From assembly GCA_934133115.1 (NCBI GenBank), contig CAKPAV010000080.1, positions 1 to 7,315 of the forward strand: a stretch of DNA of 7,315 nt, given 5' to 3'. A program made the translations under genes and the position numbers. The notes below the pieces were generated by a model. It saw nothing but the letters and a program-made list of their open reading frames with translations, had not been told where the DNA came from and did no database searches. Positions 1-6,376 of this stretch are shown here, piece by piece. The DNA comes from an uncultured Bacilli bacterium. Its GTDB lineage: Bacteria; Bacillota_I; Bacilli_A; RFN20; CAG-826. Each line of letters begins with the position of its first letter. Positions within the stretch are counted from its first letter, which is position 1.

Positions 1-990
1 ATATTCAACATCATAAATTATTCCAGATGATGGTAAAGAAAGACTTAATTTGTTTGTTAAATTTATTTTTTCTAAATCTTTATTAAATACTTCAAATGAA
101 CCATCTCGCATAATTTGATAAATGTAATCTTTGTAGATAAATAAATTTCCAGCAGTTTGAGACCATTCACCTTTATCAATTGATGTTAAATTAATAACTT
201 CACTTTCTTTTACGATACTGTTAGTTAAGAAATTGCATTTAACAATTTTTGATGTTCTAGAACCCATAACATTAAGCGGATAATAAACATATTCTCCATC
301 ACTTACTCCGCCACGTGGAATTTTATAAGATCCGTCTTTAATTCCGCTAGATGGACTAACAAGGTTAGCATCAACACTATTGCTATTATTTTTACTTAAA
401 AAAGTACCTAACTCAATATTTGGATCTTCATAATAATTTTTTACACGATATAAAGATGTTGTTCTACTAGCAACTATGTTGCCATTAACACTAACACTGA
501 TATTTAAATCACTTTCTTTATATGTTTCTGTTTCAAAAGCAATTGTAAAACAAGCCCAATAGAAATCTTTCGTTGAAGATAAAGCTAAATCAGTAAGTGA
601 ACCATTTTCAGTATAAAAAACAGATAATGCATCTGCACTTTCACTATTTTTTGCACTAATGCTTTTATAAACTGTGGTAATAGTTTTATCTTTTGATGCA
701 CCTGTTGCGACAATTGTACGATTATAACTAACACTATTTATATCTCCTTTAATAGCGGTAGCAAATCTTAAATAATCAACACCATCTTTAGTTGCAACTT
801 GAGCATAAATTGTCGAATTTTCAACACTTTGATTAGTTCTTCTAGCATTTTTAATGCTTACACCTTTAGTGGCATTAAAAGTATCATAAGCAAAATCTTT
901 TAAGTTTTCTTTTTCGTTACTTAAAGAAACAATACCGCTACCAAGAACTAAGCTAGCTAAAGCAACGCTAAATAATATTTTCTTTTTCAT
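1..990 (-). CDS. Secreted/surface protein of unknown function, N-terminal 330 residues (3' end beyond the window)
   Basis: An uninterrupted reading frame of 330 codons starts at ATG 990-988 and runs off the left edge without a stop, so the true length is unknown. The start is firm: AAGGAGG sits 7 nt upstream. The N-terminus is a typical export signal, MKKK followed by a hydrophobic stretch (about residues 5-23); there is no lipobox cysteine and no clear cleavage site, so an uncleaved anchor is possible. Residues about 60-200 contain a Y-L-R-F-A-T-A-I core and alternating beta-type sequence; from memory this recalls an extracellular beta-sandwich seen in surface proteins of gut Bacillota. From about residue 231 onward, short segments rich in Tyr and Gly/Asp (DGEYVYY; GNLFIYKDYIYQ) look like beta-propeller blades. 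It follows the 49-residue protein by 12 nt, so the two are probably one operon. No enzyme motif is visible and I do not recognise the family. Confidence 0.85.
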   Translation of the reverse strand, partial: MKKKILFSVALASLVLGSGIVSLSNEKENLKDFAYDTFNATKGVSIKNARRTNQSVENSTIYAQVATKDGVDYLRFATAIKGDINSVSYNRTIVATGASKDKTITTVYKSISAKNSESADALSVFYTENGSLTDLALSSTKDFYWACFTIAFETETYKESDLNISVSVNGNIVASRTTSLYRVKNYYEDPNIELGTFLSKNNSNSVDANLVSPSSGIKDGSYKIPRGGVSDGEYVYYPLNVMGSRTSKIVKCNFLTNSIVKESEVINLTSIDKGEWSQTAGNLFIYKDYIYQIMRDGSFEVFNKDLEKINLTNKLSLSLPSSGIIYDVEY

Positions 991-997
991 GTTTATA

Positions 998-1004
998 CCT
1001 CCTT
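998..1004 (-). promoter_or_regulatory. Ribosome binding site of the secreted protein, overlapping the upstream stop codon
   Basis: AAGGAGG reads on the minus strand from 1004 to 998, 7 nt before ATG 990. Its first two bases are the last two of the TAA stop of the small protein (1005-1003). Ribosomes ending on the small gene therefore finish on the next gene's binding site, an arrangement that suggests coupled translation of the pair. Confidence 0.8.
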
Positions 1005-1152
1005 AGAGTGTGTCATCAGCATTAAAATTTTTATCATAAATGTCATAAGTACCATCTGATTTTATAACGCCGGATGCTAAGACTATGTCTTCTATTAGTA
1101 AATTTTCTACTTTCACCATTGGTTGGTGATAATATTTTTTATAATTTTCCAT
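1003..1152 (-). CDS. 49-residue small protein with leader-peptide-like segment
   Basis: This short frame begins MENYKKYYHQPMVKV and ends ADDTL with a TAA stop. The ATG at 1152 is chosen because AAAGGGG lies 8 nt upstream; an in-frame ATG at 1170 has no binding site before it. Residues 1-10 are basic/aromatic; 11-28 are largely hydrophobic and end E21-D-I-V-L25-A-S-G28; 29-49 are polar and acidic (five Asp) with no Cys. If Gly28 ended a leader, Glu would be at -8 and Leu at -4, as in double-glycine leaders of bacteriocins and peptide pheromones, though the usual GG is SG here. From memory, small Bacillota proteins with a Y-x-x-P-x-V-x-V start and a D-I/V-x-x-x-S-G middle are common and uncharacterised; I could not search. 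It lies downstream of a GHKL/LytTR two-component pair and its probable operator, and is tightly linked to the secreted-protein gene. Function unknown; signal peptide precursor or secretion partner are both possible. Confidence 0.75.
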   Translation of the reverse strand: MENYKKYYHQPMVKVENLLIEDIVLASGVIKSDGTYDIYDKNFNADDTL

Positions 1153-1160
1153 ATAAAAAA

Positions 1161-1167
1161 CCCCTTT
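1161..1167 (-). promoter_or_regulatory. Ribosome binding site of the 49-residue protein
   Basis: AAAGGGG on the minus strand, 8 nt before ATG 1152. It decides the start: it lies inside the extra six codons that an upstream in-frame ATG (1170) would add, and that upstream ATG is preceded only by AT-rich sequence. Confidence 0.7.
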
Positions 1168-1196
1168 CATCGTTTATTTAATTTGAAAGCGGTTTA

Positions 1197-1225
1197 TTTA
1201 TAAATATATACTTCGTGAATTGTAA
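1197..1225 (-). promoter_or_regulatory. Candidate activator-dependent promoter of the small-protein operon
   Basis: On the minus strand TTACAA (1225-1220), a poor -35, is followed after 17 nt by TATAAA (1202-1197), a good -10. TATATT (1208-1203) is an alternative -10. The poor -35 overlaps the second of two direct repeats, which is expected for a promoter that needs a bound activator. The resulting leader before the small gene would be about 40 nt. This is inferred from sequence only. Confidence 0.45.
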
Positions 1226-1244
1226 TCAACTTAGCGCGAATTGT
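1214..1244 (-). promoter_or_regulatory. Direct-repeat operator, candidate LytTR regulator site
   Basis: Two 10-bp repeats differing at one base read on the minus strand: ACAATTCGCG (1244-1235) and ACAATTCACG (1223-1214), with 11 nt between them and 21 bp from start to start. AgrA/PlnD-type LytTR regulators bind paired repeats of about 9 bp (ACAGTTAAG-like, A-C-A-x-T-T core) separated by about 12 bp, so both spacing and core fit. The LytTR regulator gene lies just upstream on the same strand. Binding by that regulator is an inference. Confidence 0.6.
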
Positions 1245-1250
1245 TGATTA
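1223..1250. repeat. Perfect 8-bp inverted repeat after the kinase stop codon
   Basis: TAATCAAC (1223-1230) and GTTGATTA (1243-1250) are perfect inverted arms around a 12-nt centre. The outer end overlaps the kinase TAA stop, and the arms interleave with the direct repeats. No T-tract follows on the minus strand, so it is not a standard terminator; it may be a weak RNA stem or part of the operator. Confidence 0.5.
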
Positions 1251-2600
1251 TTTTTCATTACAATTAGTAAATAAAATTTGGATAATAAAGATATTATCTT
1301 TCACATCTATTTTTAAATCGCCATTGTACTTATCAACAATCATCTTGATGGATTTTAATCCATAGCCATGATAATTTTTATTTTGTTTAGATGTTATCGG
1401 CATACCATTTCGATCTAATTTAACTTTTCCTTCAAAATAATTTGATATAAATATAGATGTACATGATAAAGCATTTCGAACAATTAAACTAATAGTACGT
1501 TTGTCTTTATTTTCAATTTTTGTAACAGCTTCAATAGCGTTATCAATCATATTACCAAAAAGAGAATATAAATCTGATTCATTAATAAATCCTAGTTTAG
1601 AGCAATCCGCATAGCATTTAAGATCAATTTTATTTTTTTGGCAAAATAAACTTTTTTCTGTAAGTATTAAATCTAATGCATCATTATTTGTCTTAATAGT
1701 GGAATCATAAATACTAATCATATTTTCTAATTCTTTAACTGTGTCTTGAGAAATATTTGCTTTATTACCTAGTCCTCTAATTTGATGCTTTAAATCATGA
1801 CATTTGATATTGATTAGATCCACATTTTCTTTATTTTGCTTATATTGCTCTTCGGCTTTATCTAATAACTGACTCGTTACAATCAATTCTGTTTTCAATT
1901 GTTTAATATTTAAAAGACTAAATAACAAACACACTACTACCAGACAACAAATGATATTGTAAGTACAAGTAATAATTGATACTTCTCTTCCTTTAAATTT
2001 ATCGTTATAAATGACGATAGAATTAATCAATATATCGATAAGTAAAACAAATCCTGAAATAAGTACAATACTGAAATTTGATATCTTGGTTTCATCTTTG
2101 TTGATTTTTTCATTAAATATGACAAATATTATCGTATATATAATGGCATAAACAATAATAAGAATTGCTAAAGAAATTATATTAATTTGCGTTATTGAAA
2201 CATTTAATGGTGCATCGCCATAAGAAACAAACGATAATTTCTCCTTTAAATTTAAAGTAGAAATTAAAATGTTATAAACTTGATACGCTAAATGCTGCGC
2301 AGTGTAAGATGTAATGGCAATTAGAAATATATTTTGAATTGAGATATTATAAACAAAATATAATGATATCGCGCATATAGTAAATAAGATAAGAAACATA
2401 AGTGATGAATACCACCAAGAATAAGATATTTTATTAAATAATGGAAAAAATATCGCAATCAAAAAACAAAATCCAATACTAATTAAATATCTTGCTACTG
2501 GATAATTCTTTTTAGGCAAATAAAAAGAAAGTAAATGCATAGCAACAAGTATTTCGATAACGAAAACAATTTTATAAGCAAATAATTCAGTTATTTCCAT
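1248..2600 (-). CDS. Membrane sensor histidine kinase, GHKL / AgrC-like (HPK10 type)
   Basis: This 450-residue protein is the likely sensor of the signalling pair. The first 230 residues hold about seven membrane segments (roughly 9-28, 38-55, 64-84, 90-111, 138-162, 175-198, 209-230), with no extracellular domain of any size, as in peptide-sensing AgrC/ComD-type kinases. A helical linker (232-262) leads to the phosphoacceptor motif C-H268-D-L-K-H272, the H-D-x-x-H box of this family. The ATPase domain follows: N box G-N350-M-I-D-N354-A-I-E-A and glycine-rich H-G-Y-G-L-K-S-I-K at 411-419. The usual D-x-G-x-G box is replaced by a SNYFEG stretch (386-391), normal for the AgrC-type ATPase subfamily. 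It starts inside the regulator's stop (TAATG), so the two are translated together. Ligand unknown; an oligopeptide is the family expectation. No AgrB or AgrD is seen here. Confidence 0.9.
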   Translation of the reverse strand: MEITELFAYKIVFVIEILVAMHLLSFYLPKKNYPVARYLISIGFCFLIAIFFPLFNKISYSWWYSSLMFLILFTICAISLYFVYNISIQNIFLIAITSYTAQHLAYQVYNILISTLNLKEKLSFVSYGDAPLNVSITQINIISLAILIIVYAIIYTIIFVIFNEKINKDETKISNFSIVLISGFVLLIDILINSIVIYNDKFKGREVSIITCTYNIICCLVVVCLLFSLLNIKQLKTELIVTSQLLDKAEEQYKQNKENVDLINIKCHDLKHQIRGLGNKANISQDTVKELENMISIYDSTIKTNNDALDLILTEKSLFCQKNKIDLKCYADCSKLGFINESDLYSLFGNMIDNAIEAVTKIENKDKRTISLIVRNALSCTSIFISNYFEGKVKLDRNGMPITSKQNKNYHGYGLKSIKMIVDKYNGDLKIDVKDNIFIIQILFTNCNEK

Positions 2601-3313
2601 TATTTTCCACCGCCAGTAGCTATGAATTTATTTAATGTGTGAAGAAATTCTTTGCGTTTTGGTCTTGATATTATTAATGACTCACCATCAACGACTACAC
2701 TTGTTGGCGTCACTTGACTAACCATTGCCAAATTAACTAAATAGCAACGATTACATAGTTCAAAATAGTGGTCTTTTAAAATATCAGCATAATAATTTAA
2801 TGAACCATGAGTTTCATAATTACCATCAATCGTATGAAATATAATTCTATGATTATTAATTTCAATATACTTTATTTTATTAATCGAGATTTTTTTCATT
2901 GAAGTTTTATTAGATGAGATAACAATCGATTCCTCGTCATCTTTTAAATGTGAAAGCACTCTTTCTAAGGTTAAAGAAAAATTATAATAATTAACTGGTT
3001 TTAAAATATAATCAAAAGCATTAACTTTGTATCCATTAATAGCGTATTGCGCAAGAGATGTAACAAAAATAATCATGACTTCTTCATCTTCACATCGAAG
3101 TTTTTCAGCTGCACTCATTCCATTCATATATGGTAAGTTAATATCCATAAATACAAGATTATATCCAAATTTATATTTATCTAGGAATTTAATTGCACTA
3201 TCAAATATATCAATAGAAAATGGTTTATTGTTGCTATTAAAAAATGTTTCAATATGTTTTTTTAAGTCTAACGCCATATCGTTTTCATCTTCAACAATTG
3301 CAATTTTAATCAT
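2600..3313 (-). CDS. LytTR-family response regulator (AgrA-like)
   Basis: This 237-residue DNA-binding regulator pairs with the kinase that follows it. The receiver domain (1-120) has E8-D9, the phosphorylated Asp57 in F-M-D-I-N-L-P, Thr85 and Lys105 (D-Y-I-L-K-P). A LytTR DNA-binding domain occupies about 130-232, with K-I-K-Y-I-E-I-N-N-H-R and the N-R-C-Y-L-V-N-L and S-R-P-K-R-K-E-F segments typical of AgrA/ComE/PlnD relatives. The frame is open to an ATG at 3352, but the start is placed at ATG 3313: it begins the canonical MIKIAIVEDE, has AAGGA 9 nt upstream, and the probable -10 box lies downstream of the 3352 ATG. It ends in a Gly-rich tail (GGGK) and shares one base with the kinase start. 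Likely targets are the direct repeats at 1214-1244. Confidence 0.92.
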   Translation of the reverse strand: MIKIAIVEDENDMALDLKKHIETFFNSNNKPFSIDIFDSAIKFLDKYKFGYNLVFMDINLPYMNGMSAAEKLRCEDEEVMIIFVTSLAQYAINGYKVNAFDYILKPVNYYNFSLTLERVLSHLKDDEESIVISSNKTSMKKISINKIKYIEINNHRIIFHTIDGNYETHGSLNYYADILKDHYFELCNRCYLVNLAMVSQVTPTSVVVDGESLIISRPKRKEFLHTLNKFIATGGGK

Positions 3314-3322
3314 TTCTTTAAT

Positions 3323-3327
3323 TCCTT
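3323..3327 (-). promoter_or_regulatory. Ribosome binding site of the response regulator
   Basis: AAGGA on the minus strand, 9 nt before ATG 3313. No such site precedes the upstream in-frame ATG at 3352, which supports the shorter protein. Confidence 0.7.
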
Positions 3328-3337
3328 CATAATCAAA

Positions 3338-3367
3338 ATGATAAGTCACCATCTATAAGTTTGTCAA
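3338..3367 (-). promoter_or_regulatory. Sigma-A-type promoter of the regulator-kinase operon
   Basis: A perfect -35 TTGACA (3367-3362) is followed after 18 nt by -10 TATCAT (3343-3338, five of six matches). Transcription would start near 3331, giving a leader of about 18 nt to ATG 3313. The close match to consensus suggests constitutive expression, as expected for sensor genes. Confidence 0.75.
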
Positions 3368-3511
3368 GTACTAGCAAAGTATTTGATTTTACATTTTTTG
3401 GTTTAGACCTTATTATTTCTACTAGATGTATTATATAACTATAAAATAACTTTGTCATGCTATTAATATATTAATTATTATTTGTGTTAATTATTTATTG
3501 TAAATACATTT

Positions 3512-3537
3512 AAAAGGTGTACAAGTTAATGTACACC
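3512..3537 (-). terminator. Intrinsic terminator of the P-type ATPase gene
   Basis: Perfect 8-bp arms GGTGTACA and TGTACACC around a 6-nt loop (3516-3537) start 7 nt after the ATPase stop. On the minus strand the hairpin is followed by TTTT (3515-3512). The T-tract is short, so efficiency is uncertain. It separates the ATPase from the signalling operon, which has its own promoter. Confidence 0.65.
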
Positions 3538-3544
3538 AGTTAAA

Positions 3545-6202
3545 CTATTTTGATTTCATTATCTTATTAGTAATAAATTTTTGAATTTCCACAAGTGGTA
3601 TTATTGCTAGTGCAAATAACATTGCATATAACCAATGAGTTAATGATAATACTTGTACATCTGAATTATTCATAAAAAATTGTGCAATGCCAGGAATACA
3701 AGTTGGAATAATCATTAATATAACACCAACGAGAAATGATAAATTTAACATACGATTTTTGAACGGATTTTTACTAAATAGTGATTTTGTAGATTTGCTA
3801 TTATAAGCATGGAATAATTGAATTAATGATAATGTAATAAATGCCATCATCATTCCTTCACTATGTCCATATAAATAATTACCAACGGAATATGATCCTA
3901 ATGTTAATCCAGTTTGAATTAATCCTTGAACAATAATATCAATACCTGTTCTTCCAGACATTAAATTTTCTTTTTTATCACGTGGCTTATGGCTCATTAT
4001 ATCATTATCTGCATCTTCATAAGCAAGTGATAAAGCAGGTAATGAGTCAGTAACAAGATTGATCCAAAGAATCATAACCGGCGTTAAGAATTCTTCTCCT
4101 GCCCCTAACATAAATAGAGTAGTTATAAATAAACACAATACTTCCGCAATATTCGCAGACAACAAATATTTAATAACTTTTTGGATATTAGCGTATACTT
4201 TTCTTCCTTCTTTAACAGCACCAATAATAGTGGCAAAGTTATCATCGGCTAAAACAATATCACTAGCTTCTTTACTTACATCCGTACCAGTAATACCCAT
4301 TCCAACACCTACATCAGCGCTTTTTATACTTGGGGCATCATTAACGCCATCGCCAGTCATTGCCACAACTAAGTCAAAACTCTTATATGCTTTAACAATT
4401 CGAACTTTATTTTCTGGACTAACACGCGCAAATACAGCATATTTGCTTAAGTTTTTCTTAAATTCTTCGTCAGATAGTTTATCTAATTCTTCGCCAGTAA
4501 TAGCTAATGAATCTTTTTTAAATATTCCAATATCTTTAGCAATTGCCACTGCAGTATTTAAATGGTCTCCGGTAATCATTACGGCTTTCATTCCTGCTGA
4601 TTCACAAGTTTTAACTGCTTCAGTTACTTCTTTTCGTGGTGGATCAATCATTCCTGTTAAGCCAACAAATATTAAGTTATTTTCTAAATTATCATGATTG
4701 AGATCATCATTAATCGCGAACGCTAAGACACGTAATGCTTTATCCGCCATTAATTTATTAGTAGATTCAATATTTTTTAAATCATCAGCAGTTATTTTTC
4801 TAACTTCATTATGATCTAAAATTCTATTACATTTTACTAATAATTTATCAACTGCTCCTTTAATGTAAGCAATAGTTTCATCTTCGTTTTTATTAACAGT
4901 AGTCATTAATTTACGTATGCTATCAAAAGGAATTTCATCAATTCTTTTGTTATTATCTTTAATTAATTTACAATCAATCTTGCTATCTAGTAAGTATTGT
5001 ACTAAGGCTGTTTCAGTTGGATCACCTAATAATGTTCCTTCATTACTAGTTGTAGTGTCATTACATAAAACCATCCCATTAACTAATGCGTTTACGCTAT
5101 TATCTTCGTTTTCTTTAATATTAACAAATAGTCCATTAGATAATGTGTATAATTGTTTAACAGTCATTTTATTCATTGTTAGTGTTCCAGTTTTATCAGA
5201 GCAAATAACTTGGCAACATCCTAGCGTTTCTACAGCTGGCAAATGTTTTACAATAGCGTTATTTTTTGACATTTCTTTAACGCCAATTGCTAATACAATT
5301 GTTACAACTGCACTAAGTCCTTCAGGAATTGCGGCAACGGCAATAGCAACTGCAGTCATAAAACTTTCGACAATTGAATCCATCGTTAAACCATTTTTAA
5401 TTAGTGAGGCAACAAATATCACAATTGCTATTCCTAATATTAAAATTGATAGCATTTTTGCTGTTTTATTTAATTGCCCTTGTAATGGTGTGATTTGTTT
5501 ATCATCTTCATTAAGCATATTAGCGATATGTCCTACTTCGGTATTCATACCTGTAGCAACTACGACGCCTTTTCCTCTTCCATAACTTACAGTTGTGGAA
5601 CTAAAGGCCATATTTTTGCGGTCTCCTAATGGAGTATTTGAAGGTAATATAGCGTCTTCTTTACTGACTGGCAAACTTTCTCCAGTAAGCGAAGATTCTT
5701 CTATTTTTAAAGAGGCACTTTCTATAATTCTTAAATCGGCAGGAACTGAATCACCTGCTTCAAGTATGATAATATCACCAACAACAATATCTTCACTTTT
5801 TACTTTTTCGATTTCACCATTTCTTAATACTTTTGCAAATGGTTTATTCATATTTTTAAGTAGTTCCATAGATTTATCGGCTTTTTGCTCTTGCATAACA
5901 CCAATTATTGAGTTAATGATAACGATTAATAAAATAATTCCTCCATCAATTAACTCAAGATAATTTTTTTCAATAATGGCAAGAACAGCAGATATCAACG
6001 CCGCAAGTAAAAGAACAATAATCATTAGATCCTTCATTTGTTCAAAGAATAAACGAATAAAACTCTTTTTCTTTTTAGCAATAAGAGCATTCTTTCCGAA
6101 TTCTTTTAAGCGAACTTCGACTTCACTATTAGTAAGTCCTTCTTTACTAGTTTTAAACTCACTTAATACTTCATCAACACTTTTTTCATAATAGTTTTTC
6201 AT
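3545..6202 (-). CDS. P2A-type cation-transporting ATPase, Ca2+ and/or Mn2+ exporter
   Basis: This 885-residue membrane pump, a usual length for bacterial P2A ATPases, uses ATP to move divalent cations out of the cytoplasm. It has the N-terminal cation-ATPase domain (1-75), the actuator loop T173-G-E-S, M4 P293-E-G-L, the phosphorylation site C-S-D336-K-T-G-T, nucleotide-domain K448-G-A, and hinge T-G-D (544-546) and T-G-D-G-V-N-D (616-622), followed by the C-terminal membrane helices. Ion-site residues match Ca2+ pumps: M5 N684-I-A-E687 and M6 N715-L-V-T718-D719. The M8 position equal to SERCA Glu908 appears to be Gln795. A Mn2+ riboswitch lies directly upstream, and riboswitch-linked relatives (Lactococcus YoaB, pneumococcal MgtA) protect against Mn2+, so Mn2+ efflux is a strong candidate role. 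The start at 6202 follows a purine-rich AGGAAGGGTGG. It ends with TAG and a terminator. Confidence 0.95.
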   Translation of the reverse strand: MKNYYEKSVDEVLSEFKTSKEGLTNSEVEVRLKEFGKNALIAKKKKSFIRLFFEQMKDLMIIVLLLAALISAVLAIIEKNYLELIDGGIILLIVIINSIIGVMQEQKADKSMELLKNMNKPFAKVLRNGEIEKVKSEDIVVGDIIILEAGDSVPADLRIIESASLKIEESSLTGESLPVSKEDAILPSNTPLGDRKNMAFSSTTVSYGRGKGVVVATGMNTEVGHIANMLNEDDKQITPLQGQLNKTAKMLSILILGIAIVIFVASLIKNGLTMDSIVESFMTAVAIAVAAIPEGLSAVVTIVLAIGVKEMSKNNAIVKHLPAVETLGCCQVICSDKTGTLTMNKMTVKQLYTLSNGLFVNIKENEDNSVNALVNGMVLCNDTTTSNEGTLLGDPTETALVQYLLDSKIDCKLIKDNNKRIDEIPFDSIRKLMTTVNKNEDETIAYIKGAVDKLLVKCNRILDHNEVRKITADDLKNIESTNKLMADKALRVLAFAINDDLNHDNLENNLIFVGLTGMIDPPRKEVTEAVKTCESAGMKAVMITGDHLNTAVAIAKDIGIFKKDSLAITGEELDKLSDEEFKKNLSKYAVFARVSPENKVRIVKAYKSFDLVVAMTGDGVNDAPSIKSADVGVGMGITGTDVSKEASDIVLADDNFATIIGAVKEGRKVYANIQKVIKYLLSANIAEVLCLFITTLFMLGAGEEFLTPVMILWINLVTDSLPALSLAYEDADNDIMSHKPRDKKENLMSGRTGIDIIVQGLIQTGLTLGSYSVGNYLYGHSEGMMMAFITLSLIQLFHAYNSKSTKSLFSKNPFKNRMLNLSFLVGVILMIIPTCIPGIAQFFMNNSDVQVLSLTHWLYAMLFALAIIPLVEIQKFITNKIMKSK

Positions 6203-6220
6203 GTTTCCACCCTTCCTAAC

Positions 6221-6266
6221 AAAAAAACGAGACTACATTAGTTACAAAAACTAAGTGTAAGTCTCG
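6221..6266 (-). terminator. Riboswitch-controlled intrinsic terminator
   Basis: On the minus strand CGAGAC/GTCTCG, TGTA/TACA and ACTAA/TTAGT pair into a 15-bp stem with two single-base bulges (6260, 6255) and a 7-nt loop (6249-6243), followed by seven T (6227-6221). It stands between the aptamer and the ATPase start. Its 5' arm reuses the conserved GCGAGAC end of the aptamer, so folding of one excludes the other. Confidence 0.85.
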
Positions 6267-6340
6267 CTAATTAAGATTAACCTGGTTTTAAGGCCGAGTT
6301 TGTAGGTCAATCACTCAATTGAGTTAACTACTCCCTTAAC
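6257..6340 (-). ncRNA. yybP-ykoY Mn2+ riboswitch aptamer
   Basis: The minus strand carries the class hallmarks in order: GGGAGTAG (6335-6328) at the 5' side, a P2-like hairpin (GUUAA-CUC, loop AAUU, GAG, then UUGAC), a CGGCC segment, and GCGAGAC (6267-6261) at the 3' side. A short closing stem can form between GU(U)AAG (6340-6335) and CUUAC (6261-6257). This class binds Mn2+ and commonly precedes Mn2+ exporters, including P-type ATPases. The overlap with the terminator predicts an ON switch: Mn2+ stabilises the aptamer, frees the leader from termination and allows ATPase synthesis. Identification rests on motif recall; no covariance search was run. Confidence 0.87.
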
Positions 6341-6347
6341 AAGAAAT

Positions 6348-6376
6348 AATTTATTATTTTTTTCAGTAAAATACAA
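6348..6376 (-). promoter_or_regulatory. Possible weak promoter for the riboswitch-ATPase unit
   Basis: TTGTAT (6376-6371), 17 nt, then TAAATT (6353-6348) would start transcription near the 5' edge of the aptamer. Both boxes are poor matches. Because no terminator follows udp, read-through from the udp promoter is the alternative source of this transcript. Confidence 0.3.

Noticed and set aside
1003..1152. The small protein as an AgrD-type cyclic peptide precursor
   Set aside because: It has no Cys or clear Ser-based thiolactone/lactone core followed by the acidic AgrD tail, and no AgrB is nearby.
1223..1250. Inverted repeat after the kinase as an intrinsic terminator
   Set aside because: No T-tract follows on the minus strand and the stem is mostly A-T.
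3428..3446. Short AGTTAT repeats 11 bp apart upstream of the regulator as a second LytTR site
   Set aside because: The spacing is one helical turn rather than two, the sequence is AT-rich, and the regulator promoter already matches consensus.
3027..6191. Several open frames of 70-220 codons on the plus strand
   Set aside because: They lie opposite the regulator and ATPase genes, lack convincing ribosome sites and have low-complexity Ser/Ile/Leu-rich translations; they are shadows of well-supported minus-strand genes.
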